Assembly (NCBI GenBank): GCA_001931905.2
Contig: MSJI02000924.1
Span: forward strand, 1 to 64,000
DNA: 64,000 nt
Direction: 5' to 3'
Source of the DNA: Cladosporium sp. IMV 00045
Taxonomy: Eukaryota; Ascomycota; Dothideomycetes; Cladosporiales; Cladosporiaceae
This document shows positions 23,806 through 34,358 of this stretch, piece by piece (position 1 is the first letter of the stretch; each line of letters opens with the position of its first letter). The notes under the pieces were generated by a model, which was given only the letters and a program-made list of their open reading frames with translations, was not told the origin of the DNA and searched no databases. The translations under genes were made by a program, and so were the position numbers.

Positions 23806-25716
23806 CTATCCGGACTGACGTTTCTTATCAATACTTCGCTGCTTCAGTAAAGCCCATTCGTCATGGTCAAGGAAGATGCCAAATGCTTCCAGCTGCTCTA
23901 AACAGCGCCTCCCAGAGAAACAGCTCAAAAGGGCCGCAAAAAGATTGATCACCTCGCGGGGAGTGCCCCGTTTTCGCATCATGTGAAGAATCTTTCTGAT
24001 TCGGAAGTTTTGATCAGGGCTTCCGTCGGGGAATACATGACCTTCCTGGCGATACCGTCCATTGTAGGTGTTGAGCAGGTCGACGACATCTATGAAGTGT
24101 TCCTCAAACCTTGGTTTCCAGTTGTGGTGGCGGATCCAATGCGTTAGCTTCAAAGATCCTGGCTTTAGAACGAGCGAGTCGATGCAGTTCATCATGAAGT
24201 CCCGGTCAAATGCCTCCGGATCGGATTCGAAAGAGATCAAGGGTATGATTTCGGAGCCATGCATGTAGTGAGATACCAAATTGATAAGGTTTGTGTTCTT
24301 GGCTACTTCCCAAGAACAAAGGTCAGTGTCGGTTTCGGTTTCGGTCTCGGCATTGCTTTCTTCCTCGGCAAGTGCCTTATCATCGGAGGGAGGGACCTGC
24401 TTTTGCGAATGCCAGTGACCAGCTTGAACAGGGACGATGGTGTCTCGCCTTAGTACATGGGACAAGGTGGTCTCATTGCCGCTTTTGTGCTGCTTCAGGG
24501 AGCAAGACTGAGCACTGACCTCTGTGCTGGTGTACTGCAAGTGCTCTCTGCTTGAAGTCGACGATTTCACGCCAACGGTCGGTGATGGTTTACCCGGGTT
24601 TTGCGATTGTCCTGAGTCGCAAACTTTTTCTTCCACATCTTTCGCCCTCTTTTCGCCCTTTGAACATTCGGAGAAGGCAACATGTCTTGAATCCACCTCG
24701 CTTTTCTGAGTGTACGGACGAGCTTCAGCAGGTAGACCTTGGGCGTGCTGGACAGCTTTTTCGATTTCTTCGGATTGGTTCGCTTGCTTGGGCGTAAAGG
24801 ACAATGGCGTGGACATTGGCGCAGAAGGCTCCTTTGAGGGTTTTGCTTCGATGAGTCGAAGCTCTCCATAGGCGCCTACCGTCTCATTGGCGTCTTCTTG
24901 AACGAGGGAACTCTTGCTGACTTGTAGCTCAAGTAGGCGCGCTGTCATTTGATGGATAGCATTGTCATCAGCTGCAACTTTCGCAGTCCTCGTCTTTGAG
25001 ACTTCCTCGACAGCCGCTTTCAGGTCAAGCGCCATCTGGTCATGCGAGCTCTGGGCATGTTCGAGCTTGTCCTCGAGAACAAGATTGTTTTCTTCAAAAC
25101 GTTTCATGCTCTTTGTCAGGTCCGTGACTTCGAGTTGAAGCTTGTCAGCCAAAAATGTAGCTTCCTGCAGGTTGACAGTCGTTTTTTCTTGAGCAACCCT
25201 GGACATTGCTTCTTTGCCATTGAGAGCGCGGTTGCTTTCTTCAAAACGTTGTATGTTCTCCGTCAGGTCTGTCACCTCGATTTGAAGCCTGGCAGCCAAC
25301 TCTGTAGCTGCTTCAAGATCCACTGTCAATTTCCCTTCCACGTTCCTAGACTCCGCCAATCCATTGAGTAGAGCGAGATGGGATTCCTCCAGCGACTCCA
25401 ACTTTTGATCCTTCTCTTTGATTTTCATTTCCGCGACTTTTTTCTGAGCCAGAAGTTCACTTGATTCATGCGTCACCTCGGAAATGTGCCTTCTGTAGGC
25501 GTCCTCGAGGTTCGTATGTTGCAGAACAAGCTGCTCCAATTGCGAACGAAGATCAGTGTTACATGTTTCGTGCTCTTTCTCGTGTGATCTGCAAGCCGAG
25601 AGTTCATCTTTCACGAGTGCAAGTTCCCTCGCAGCGACTGCAACGTCGGTCTTATCGTCCTGAATGTCAACCGGTTTTTGGTGGTCGGATTTGGGAAGGG
25701 ATGTGCAGTTTCCCAT
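23806..25716 (-). CDS. Coiled-coil protein with MGNCTS acylation signal, unknown family
   Basis: One intronless frame gives 636 residues from the ATG at 25716. The frame is open for 23 codons further upstream (ATG at 25785), but the internal start gives MGNCTSLPKSD. That is a strong N-myristoylation signal (Gly2, Ser/Thr at 5-6) with Cys4 available for palmitoylation. Residues about 30-300 are a long coiled coil (ELALVKDELSACRSHEKEHE, KEKDQKLESLEESHLALLNG). Within it lies a 49-residue duplication. Residues about 300-480 are disordered, with an acidic ETETETDTD run. The last 150 residues are a compact, hydrophobic domain (LINLVSHYMHGSEIIPLISF, FRIRKILHMMRKRGTPREVI) that I do not recognise. This suggests a membrane-tethered scaffold. 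It lies upstream of, and divergent from, the AAA ATPase. The function is unknown. Confidence 0.75.
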   Translation of the reverse strand: MGNCTSLPKSDHQKPVDIQDDKTDVAVAARELALVKDELSACRSHEKEHETCNTDLRSQLEQLVLQHTNLEDAYRRHISEVTHESSELLAQKKVAEMKIKEKDQKLESLEESHLALLNGLAESRNVEGKLTVDLEAATELAARLQIEVTDLTENIQRFEESNRALNGKEAMSRVAQEKTTVNLQEATFLADKLQLEVTDLTKSMKRFEENNLVLEDKLEHAQSSHDQMALDLKAAVEEVSKTRTAKVAADDNAIHQMTARLLELQVSKSSLVQEDANETVGAYGELRLIEAKPSKEPSAPMSTPLSFTPKQANQSEEIEKAVQHAQGLPAEARPYTQKSEVDSRHVAFSECSKGEKRAKDVEEKVCDSGQSQNPGKPSPTVGVKSSTSSREHLQYTSTEVSAQSCSLKQHKSGNETTLSHVLRRDTIVPVQAGHWHSQKQVPPSDDKALAEEESNAETETETDTDLCSWEVAKNTNLINLVSHYMHGSEIIPLISFESDPEAFDRDFMMNCIDSLVLKPGSLKLTHWIRHHNWKPRFEEHFIDVVDLLNTYNGRYRQEGHVFPDGSPDQNFRIRKILHMMRKRGTPREVINLFAALLSCFSGRRCLEQLEAFGIFLDHDEWALLKQRSIDKKRQSG

Positions 25717-27386
25717 CGTGCTGAGGTTCCAGACGATATGAGAAATCGAGAGATAAGAAGTAATACTCCTAAAGGAAGCAATCAAGAATGTTGTAGAAAG
25801 GTGTGCTTAGTAGCTTTGATCGAACCGCGTCAATCTACCGCCCGTCATCAAGATAGACAAACGCCTGTATCTCCTATCATCGGGTACATGCAGTGTCGCG
25901 CATCCTTAGTGTGTACATGCAATCAATTTAGAGTCAGTATGCTGCAGACTAAGACAAGAGGCCAAGGCGGAAGAGGGAGTCATTGCTCTTCAGTGGCTGG
26001 CGGCAAGGCGCCAAACAAAATAGCCGCAAATCGGTACGCTTAAGATGCAGACTCCCGGTTCCTGTATCCAATCTCTCAACCATCTCAAAAAACGGACCGC
26101 TCAGCACCCCGCAAGCAGTGCAGCGAAGTTAGACTTTCGAGACACTTGAGAGCCGATGATATGGAAGGCGGCGCGGATGCATGGTACATAACTCCAGCTC
26201 TCACAAGTGATCGCAATTGCAATTTATTGCGGCGTCGCTGTGCAGCAGCCAAGCTTCGCTTCTATAAACAACCCAGATAGAAGCTTGGCACAATGATAAT
26301 GTCGAGCCACTTTCTCTGGTATCGAACTTCTTGAATTATTACAGACCAAGGGCAACAATCACCCTGCGGATGTGAGAGCGTCCGCGGATCGGCTCCCGGC
26401 GTTCGACTTTAGTAGGTACCAGTAATTATCAATCTGCATTGTGAGCCAAGGTAAAGGCCAACTCCCAGCCGCCATCGTTGGTTGCAATCGGAGTTCGCCT
26501 TTGTCTTGGGAGGGCTGGGTTCATAGGTTCCGTGGCCAAATTAATCGTTCCTCTGAGAAGCCGCTTGAGAAACAGACTTCAATCCGATACTCCCCACTGC
26601 TGGTGTGGCACGACCGAAGACTTGGCTTTCACCATGGGCTACCACTAAGATCACTTATGAGTAGACTCTCTTCCAGACTCAAGCATCGACAAAAACCTCC
26701 TCATGGAGTTTGACGCTCCAAGACCTGCAGCAGATGGAACCTGGTCATATTTCGACGTTGGAAACTCGACAGACGCCAGCAGCTCGCCTGGGTTCGTGCC
26801 CATCGACAGTACAGACATAGATGCCTTCGAGGAGTCTGGCAGACAGTACAGTACTTTGCTACGAGAGGGTGGCATATCCTCCATCGCATGTTCACGTGGC
26901 GGAGGCAACTTCGGGTTCGGTTAAACGCCGTCAATGTCGAGCCGTGAAACCACAATGAGGAACACGTCCAGCATTGCAGCGAGCACGTCATGCAAACTGT
27001 GAGATGGGGCCTCAGTGAAGACACCTTTGAGACTTAGGTTTCGGAGTTGATCTCCACTCGAGCGAAGCTGAGTAGATGCTTTATTGCAATTCCACAAGTG
27101 TTCGATCAAGCTTGCGAACTTGGACGATTGATCGATCTCGGCGTAATCAGTCTATGAGGCAATCGTGGCAGTGTGCCATCCTTTTGCAATCCTGCAAGAT
27201 CGGCCAAGCTCGTTTAGCAATCCGGGAGAATGCGACATTACGTAGCCGGTGTGCGGGTGATCCATGACTATATATTAGGCATGAATTCAGTTTTGGCTGG
27301 CTATCTTGCCCATCGTCCCTTATATCTTTCGTACCTACTTTGACATCGCCCATTGAGCATCGACTTTTGTTGGCCATGAAAGCAGA
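25717..27386. other. Divergent intergenic region, 1.7 kb
   Basis: It separates the coiled-coil gene (leftward) and the AAA ATPase gene (rightward). A 73-codon frame at 26703-26924 is open on the plus strand but resembles nothing and lacks a splice partner I can defend. No RNA gene is seen. Confidence 0.4.
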
Positions 27387-28871
27387 ATGGACACCGACAA
27401 CCATCACCGGCACGCTCTCGAGCTGTGGAAAGAGCACACGAACGCACAGAGACTAGAAACCGACTTCGCCACTCAAGATTTGCTCAGCAAAGCGTATCCA
27501 GAGTACCACGTAATTCGGACGAGTCCCAAGATGTCTGATCTTCTTGCCTTCGCTAAAGCAGGGCACGCTGCTGCAGAACAAGTCCTTGAAGAAGGCCAGG
27601 ACGCGGCCCGCGTGTACCGAGCCCCTGCATCGCGGGTCAAAGGTCAGACGGGCAAAGTTGAGAATACTATATCCTTTGGGCGGTGGGACTATGTGTGGGA
27701 AGGCACCGAGTTCATCGTTTACGAGATGGCTTACATTGACCGCTTTGCTGCGGTTCAAAGGGTTCTGTATGTCCTGAATCAGAACGCCATTCCTCTGGGA
27801 CCCGAGCAGCCAGGTGCAGCGATGCTCATAGACCAGCTCCTTCTTCGCTCAGGTCAGTGGACCGCTGAAGCCCATCAGCAGATCTGGGTATTCGATGACG
27901 CCAGATGGGCGAAGGATAAGGCTTTGTGGGAATCCATTCAAGAGACATCATGGGAAGATGTGATCGTGAGTCCTGCAGTCAGACAGAAGCTGCACCACGA
28001 CGTGCATGGCTTCTTCGGCAATCGCGAACTGTACCATAAGTGCAAGGTTCCATGGAAAAGAGGCATTGTTTTTCATGGCGTCCCCGGCGTCGGTAAGACA
28101 TTGTTCATCAAGACGCTCATCAAGTCACTGGACGAACGCTCGCCGTCAGTTCCGACCTTGTACGTCAAGTCTTTGGATGCTTGCGCTGGTCCCAAATGGT
28201 CGGTTCAGCAGATCTTTCTCAAGGCGCGCCGAGCGGCTCCATGTCTCCTTGTTTTCGAGGATCTAGACAGCCTTGTCGAAAGCAGTACGCGGAGTTACTT
28301 CTTGAACGAAGTGGACGGCTTGAGCTCCAACGATGGAATCCTAATGATCGGATCAACGAACAATCTTGATCAGCTTGATCCCGCGGTCACCAAAAGACCG
28401 AGTCGCTTCGACCGGAAATACCATTTCAGCCTACCGAACGAGGATGAACGACTCGGATACTGCCGTTATTGGCGTCAAAAGTTTATTGGCTCGGATGAGG
28501 TCGATTTTCCTGAAGATATTTGCCATGCCATCGCCAAACTCACGGAGAGATTCACCTTTGCGTATCTCAAGGAGCTCTTCGTCAGCTCCCTGCTCCTACT
28601 TGTCGGGGGCAGTACAGATGAGTTGGAAAGGTCAACGTCTGAGATGACAGCCGAAGGCCAGGCGAGCAAGCCGGAATCAACACTGCCAAGTTTCCCAATT
28701 TCACAGACCGTGCGAGACAACCTGCTGTTCAAGACGATTGAGTCACAGGCTCATGCGCTTCTCGCAGACTTGGACTCCAGTCCCAGTACCGCTTTCAAAC
28801 ACCAGGACGCTGCACGTCCTCCACTTCCTCGATTCAGTATGCCTTCCCTCATTGATGACCATGACGGGTAG
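27387..28871 (+). CDS. BCS1-like AAA+ ATPase
   Basis: A single exon encodes 494 residues. The N-terminal 190 residues are a fungal-specific region (SFGRWDYVWEGTEFIVYEMA). The AAA module follows at about 195-400. It has the pre-Walker WEDVIVSPAVRQKLHHDV, Walker A GVPGVGKT, Walker B LLVFEDLDS (Glu-Asp order as in the BCS1 clade), sensor-1 IGSTNNLDQLDPA and an arginine-finger region KRPSRFDRKY. The C-terminal lid contains FTFAYLKELFVSSLLLL. It lacks the N-terminal membrane helix of mitochondrial Bcs1, so it is a paralogous soluble ATPase, a family expanded in filamentous fungi with unknown substrates. The C-terminal 80 residues are disordered. It ends 92 nt before the convergent DUF3632 gene. 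Confidence 0.85.
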   Translation: MDTDNHHRHALELWKEHTNAQRLETDFATQDLLSKAYPEYHVIRTSPKMSDLLAFAKAGHAAAEQVLEEGQDAARVYRAPASRVKGQTGKVENTISFGRWDYVWEGTEFIVYEMAYIDRFAAVQRVLYVLNQNAIPLGPEQPGAAMLIDQLLLRSGQWTAEAHQQIWVFDDARWAKDKALWESIQETSWEDVIVSPAVRQKLHHDVHGFFGNRELYHKCKVPWKRGIVFHGVPGVGKTLFIKTLIKSLDERSPSVPTLYVKSLDACAGPKWSVQQIFLKARRAAPCLLVFEDLDSLVESSTRSYFLNEVDGLSSNDGILMIGSTNNLDQLDPAVTKRPSRFDRKYHFSLPNEDERLGYCRYWRQKFIGSDEVDFPEDICHAIAKLTERFTFAYLKELFVSSLLLLVGGSTDELERSTSEMTAEGQASKPESTLPSFPISQTVRDNLLFKTIESQAHALLADLDSSPSTAFKHQDAARPPLPRFSMPSLIDDHDG

Positions 28872-28963
28872 TTGCTGGAATGTTTTGAGCGTGGCCGGGG
28901 CATTTATGTATATAGCGTGAACGGGCGTGATCAGAGTAGATAAACAGGTGCAATCACTGCCAA

Positions 28964-30022
28964 TCACATCCTATCTTTCCATGTCGTCGTTGTTGTCGTG
29001 GAAACATTCGAAATCTGCCGTAAGCATTCCTTCGCCGCCTCCCACACGCCTTTGTTAGCGTTCGTACTTGTGGCCAGCTCGGAAGCGCGTTGCACCCAGA
29101 AATCCCACCGTGCATCTGCGCTATCGTCTTCCCATTCTTTCGCCTTCCACAACCTGCCTTTGGGTCCATCAAGCGAACCATCATCGTACAACCCCCAATG
29201 TGGTCTGTCATAGAGTACTCGGCCACAAATTTGGAACCACTTCGCGGCTACCCAGACGTCGTCATCCGATGTCTCTCTGGTCGGTGTTTCCAAACCATTC
29301 GCGATTGCCATCAGCCCGAAAGTCTCGGGCCACGTACCAAAGGGAGACTCGTCGACAGACGTGCCGGCAAGCGCCAGATGCGCCAGAAAGACATTGAGGT
29401 TTGCGAACCGATCACGTACCAAGTCCAGGTCTGTTTCTGCATGGGGGCCAACAAGTACCGGACCCGAGAGGCGTTAGTATTAATTGACACGCAGTGCCTT
29501 TGTGTGGGCTTGCGGCGCCTTACCGTTCCAGGCCTCCCCAGCATTCACACTGAACCATGGTGCATCAGAGAAATAGCGAAGTCCGGTCGCGTCTACAAGA
29601 GGCTCCCCTGGCTTAATCACAAGCGGATTCTTGTAAGGATTATTTGCCTGGATCTCGATGTCTACGCCTGACTCGTTCCGTGCTTGGGGTCGCAAGCATA
29701 GCTCTAGCATCAGCTGCGTAAGGAGTCGCGAAAGTCGTGCGTCGTCTGTATCTTGTGTTGCCGACAGTAGAGCCCATGTAAATGTATAGAAGCAATCCTC
29801 TGGTTTCTGCTGACGGCAGAATGAGGTGGCGATGGCGTCGGAGGTTTCTTTGGGGCTTGTATCGGACTGCAAAAGCGCCTGCAGTTGGAAGTCGACGAAT
29901 TGCTCGAACGTGGTTGTCGCCTCTGGTGCTTTTGTGCTGGGGTCTTGCATATACTTGCTGTCGTGCTCACGTGTGCTTTGCTCAGTCATGTTGATCATGA
30001 TGCGAGGCACGGAGGGCGACAA
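28964..30022 (-). CDS. DUF3632-type fungal protein
   Basis: Two exons (30022-29524 and 29436-28964) join across an 87-nt intron with a perfect TACTAAC branch site at 29473-29479. They give up to 323 residues. The join reads GEAWNETDLDLVRDRFANLN, matching the W-N / W-x-N-L-N-A-F pattern I know from DUF3632 proteins of ascomycetes (family recognised by pattern only). The protein is soluble, helix-rich and has no catalytic motif. The start is uncertain: ATGs at 30022, 29998 and 29989 are all in frame and close together. The function of the family is not known. It converges on the AAA ATPase gene. Confidence 0.65.
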
Positions 30023-30987
30023 GTCGAAGAGATAGAGACGAAAGTAAAGTCACCTTCATGCGAATCAATGTTCCCGACGGATTTCAACTTATTTGTATAC
30101 TTCATAAGGCGAAGGTGGACTTTTGGCCACTCTGCATGACATAGTGTCCCACAGGCCAGCATGCCTCCCAGTAAATTGAAGAGTTCGCCTCCTTAGTTCA
30201 TGTTGAACAGCCTGAAGGATCCAAGTGGACCACCAGATCGAGGGATCGACAGTTTAGAACTGTGTGACCTTGGATCGGCTGCAAACATGAATAGTTTAGG
30301 CTGCGCATAAGTACGCCGTTGGAATCAGATCAGATGAGAGTCAGAATGCGACCTGTATCACGGTCACAGGCGAAGTGCGCATTGACCACGCGATGCTGAT
30401 TGGCTACGGGACATCCGGCGCTAAGAAGGGTCATCCCGTACCTTTCACTTCCACAGCGTGCTTTCCCTGCGAACTGCATCGCGCCTTCCTCACGAGTGAA
30501 AAAGAAGGACAAAAAGTCCATCCTCTCTGAACTTGGCATAGACGGCTCTGAAAAGCTTGCTGAGAGTCGCTACGATGATAGACTCGTAGACAGCGATAGC
30601 ATTGCAAGTCTGTACGCGGACTGAAGGAACAACAACGAGGAGGAAACGCCTTCATGCAGGCTCCAGGGTAAGAATTGTATGAGCGTACATACCTGAACAC
30701 TGGTCACAAAATGCCACCTATTTGTCGCGCAAAGTCCTGACATGGGCGCAAATGGTACTGGCCACCTCACGCAATCTGAAGCCAGCCTCGTTCAGATGAG
30801 AACATGATGAAGCTTCCATCAACGCAAGTGGTGCGACAGATGAGGCTGAGCCCCATGGCGCGAGCTATGCTGCAGTTTGAAGACCTTCAGCCTTGTCAGC
30901 TCTTTTCACTTCGCTCCCAATAAGAAAAGCTGTCCCTTGCAACGCATCACGAAGACGACTTCTGCACCGACAGCGACACACTTCGAT
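30023..30987. other. Intergenic region before the DUF3176 locus
   Basis: It holds short frames only. A 74-codon frame at 30400-30624 has a lysine-rich and acidic composition but no recognisable match. No RNA gene or repeat is seen. Confidence 0.4.
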
Positions 30988-33118
30988 ATGGATCTTGCTG
31001 ATACCAGCTCATCTCGAAACTCGCACGCCGTTTCGTCGTAGGTCGAGCTTGAGAACCTCCTTCCAGCAGAAAGACGAAGCAAGGCTGTGAGTGATGCCAC
31101 CGACAACTCGCACTCACCACAGGCTCCGTCAACACAGGTGGTAGCAAATGGTGACCGTGCTGTAACAACGGAGTGGGTCTCGCGCCTCTCTCGCCGAGCT
31201 AGATGGAGCTCTCTCTGGTTATACGAGATAGGCGCTGTTCTGCCCAGCCTTGTCTTTACGTCGGCAATCATCGTAGTGCTGAAGCAGATCGACGGCAAAC
31301 CAATGAGCAGTTGGAACATGCCACTCTCCCCCAACACTCTTATCGCTCCTTTCTCGACCTTTTCCAAGTCCGCCATCCTTCTTGTCATATCCGGTTGCCT
31401 TGGTCAGCTCAAGTGGGTGTACTTTGAACAGCGAGGACAGCGACTGATGGATCTTCAAGTCTTTGACGATGCCAATAGAGGGTCTTTAGGATCGCTCTGG
31501 CTTCTCATGCGGATACGATGGAGCGCCGTCATTGCATCTTGTGGAGCATTGCTTACCATATTGGCGCTGGCTCAAGATGCGTTCTATCAGGAGGTCTACT
31601 CGACCTACACGACCGAGACTGCCCAGCCCGGTGAGATGGCGGTGATTGCACGGAGCACAAGTTTCGATGCGTTTTATTGGCCGGGCGGTATTCGTAAGTG
31701 CCCTCTTTAAAAATGGGTTGCTGTATGCTGATAACTACAAGGAACATCTGTACAACTTGATCCTACTGCTGCTATGTTAAGCGGGATCTCCACTCCACAG
31801 GAGTCAGCCTTTACTTGTCCCTCTGGGAATTGTACGTGGCCTCCGTTCGACAGCCTTGGACTTTGTTCATCATGCAAAAATGTCACCACGGACGTCCGGA
31901 CAGCATGCCAGGTGCCAGACTCAGACACTCCCTACATCCAGACTTGCAATTACACCGTGGGGGCCGCCTGGACGCTGTCGGCTGAGGTCGCTGTAAAGAA
32001 TCTAGAAGGAACCCAGACCATTGGGACCACGATCAATGCTACTACACCAAAGTACCCTGAACGCGCCGCCGATGGCGACACCAATAACCATAGCATCAAC
32101 GTTCTACAAATTGGACAAGACCAATACAACGCGATGTCCAAACACGCAAAGCTGGAGGATCTTGACGTGACTTCACATGAATGTAGCTTTAGTTTTTGTC
32201 GCAAGACATATGCTGAGACCACAATGGTCAATGGTGTTCTCCGTGAGACAGTATCTGTGCAGCATCCGTTCTCACTCGACCAGACGGTGAACTACACCGC
32301 GCCTCTAGCGGGCTGCGACATGAGGCCTGGGGAGGAGGTTCGGATGTCGACAAGCCGAGTTTTTCGAGTCTTCTCAGGCCAGGCTGATTCACCATACAAT
32401 GCGGCACAGGTCGAAGAGTTATTCAGTGGCTGCCCAGACATTAAAGCTATCAGCAAAGACACGGGTTCATATCACACCAGCATTTATGAAACCGGCTTGG
32501 TCGTGTAAGTTTCATAATCAACTCGAGCCCTATTTCCATTCGATTTGTCTACTAATCTATTATTACGTGCAAATAGAGGACTGCTACACTCACTAGTGCG
32601 AGGTGGTACTTGGAGCAGGGACATGGGCGCAGAGGATCGCAATATGTTGGCCGTCCTAATGAATTCAGTCAACAACGGCAATATCCCCCGGAACCTTCAA
32701 CAACGTTACCGAAAGCCTCACCAACGCCATCAGGTCTGGCCCTCAGTCGCTCGATCACCCCGGCACAGTATACCGCACAGAGGTCTACATGCGCGTCGAC
32801 TGGCAGTGGCTGATCTACCCCATCTCGCTACTCTTAATCGTAGGTGCTTTGACGCCTACATCGCACCTCATACGCTCGCAAAGCTGACACCCAGCCCAGG
32901 CAATCATCTTTCTACTCACATCCCTAACATTCTTGGCGGAGCGCAGCCGCGCGGTCTGGAAGTCCTCCAACATCGCCATGCTGTTCCACGGTTTGCAAGG
33001 CTGGCCGAAAGAAGCTTTTGCGCACGAGCGCGTGGAAGACATGGAGAAAGATGCTAAGAGCATGCGAGTGAGGCTGGCTCGAGACGAGGGTGGTCACCTT
33101 GCGTTGGTGCGTGAGTAA
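30988..33118 (+). pseudogene. DUF3176 membrane protein, apparently frameshifted
   Basis: The coding content is clearly the fungal DUF3176 family. It has an N-terminal membrane region (IGAVLPSLVFTSAIIVVL, DGKPMSSWN, LGQLKWVYFEQRGQRLMDL, QVFDDANRGSLGSLWLL), a Cys-rich ectodomain (FTCPSGNCTWPPFDSLGLC) and a C-terminal helix (VDWQWLIYPISLLLIAIIFL). Exons read 30988-31693, 31742-32504, 32577-32839 and 32900-33118. Two lesions are visible. In exon 3 the frame shifts at a run of five C (32685-32689); upstream the protein reads MNSVNNGNIP, and downstream the conserved GTFNNVTESLTNA continues only if one C is skipped. Near the start, an ATG at 30988 is in frame but is followed by TAG at codon 18 (31039). 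No other in-frame ATG precedes the first membrane helix. An assembly error in the C run, plus an unseen first exon, could explain both. Function of the family is unknown. Confidence 0.7.
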
Positions 33119-34358
33119 TGGATGGTATTGGCGCGCCGGTGTCCGGTTCGATTCTGTTCGATATTGAGGTGGAAATCCCAGATTGTGCTGGCCTGTGGTG
33201 TTGCACATGGAGCTTTCAATATCGATGAGTATTCTGTGATCAACTGATTTCATGAATGAGATGCATCGATTTGATTCTTCGATGCCAGAAAATGGTCACA
33301 CATTACAGCACTCGATACGACCATTCTTTGGTCGTTCGATTCAGTGCTCACATGTTTTGGAGCGGAGAAGATATTTTTCTCATTTGAGCTGTGATCGTAC
33401 ACATTGTGAGCCTCGACCGCATCCATGCCTAACGAAGTAATAATTCCTCATCAATGATCTCGACGAAATCACGTCATTCAAAGGAGAGAGGAGAGGCATG
33501 GGAGGAAGAACCGTAAGATGATCCAATAGGGAAGATAAAATAGGAAGTAGAAGCATATGATGATGACGACGACGATCAAGCAGGCGAGATACAAGGAGAC
33601 CGAGCGAACCGCAAGGGCTAATTAATGAAATACAAAATTTGCGTTCCAATTCTGTAGTCCAACAACTTTCTGGAGGCTCTCCTACTTGCACAATACGGAT
33701 CCGACTTACAGTGGCGATACGATCGTAGCCACTGGTTGGTTTTATGCCAGAGTGGTCGATGACATCGAGTTGCGTTGTTCCTGGCATCCACTGATTGATA
33801 TACACGTGCATGATCCGCCCGCTCAGTCTTGGAATTGAGGTATCGTGATGGAGTATGCCAGTTCTCCAAAGATCACAGTCTGGCCCCTTGGCGCATTGTT
33901 CCACCGCTCAAAAGGCGCTGCATGCTGTCAGCTTTGTCAGTGATGCTTGCAGGCCATGGCTTACATGCGCCATGCACCAGCGCCACCACCTAATATGAGA
34001 GAGTTTCGTGCGCACTGGCTGGACTAAGCTAGATTTACATCATGATGCTACTAACCAGTAGCGATACATATCACGATACCCTTACGTTCCCTGACCCCCA
34101 TGAAGAAGCCGGATAACTTTTCGTCAGAGAACATGTATTGCATGCCCAGCCGCTTGCGCGAGTCTATCACGTGCACATCTCATGATGGGACCATTGCCTT
34201 TACATCACCCCATGGCTGTCCGCCGGGCAGAGCATGAGGCCTGCTGAGTGGGACAGACATATCGGTATATGATTGAGATGCTCAGCTTTCGGCTCAACAG
34301 CTACCGAGCCACCTATCTTCACACTCTCCGTCGATAAGTTTTACATCTCCACATCAAC
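33119..34358. other. Intergenic, 1.2 kb
   Basis: A 174-codon frame on the minus strand (33904-33380) is open but resembles nothing and is rich in repeated Leu/Arg/His codons. I do not call it a gene. No RNA gene is seen. Confidence 0.4.

Noticed and set aside
26703..26924. 73-codon frame on the plus strand
   Set aside because: It reads as polar, possibly real, but is short, matches nothing, and I cannot connect it to another exon.
30400..30624. 74-codon frame on the plus strand
   Set aside because: Short, no family match, and no clear splice connection to the DUF3176 gene.
31087..31710. DUF3176 start at a GTG codon at 31087
   Set aside because: Eukaryotic translation does not normally start at GTG, and the conserved reading frame extends upstream to a TAG.
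33380..33904. 174-codon frame on the minus strand
   Set aside because: The second half is Leu/Arg/His repeats from simple sequence, and the first half matches nothing known to me.
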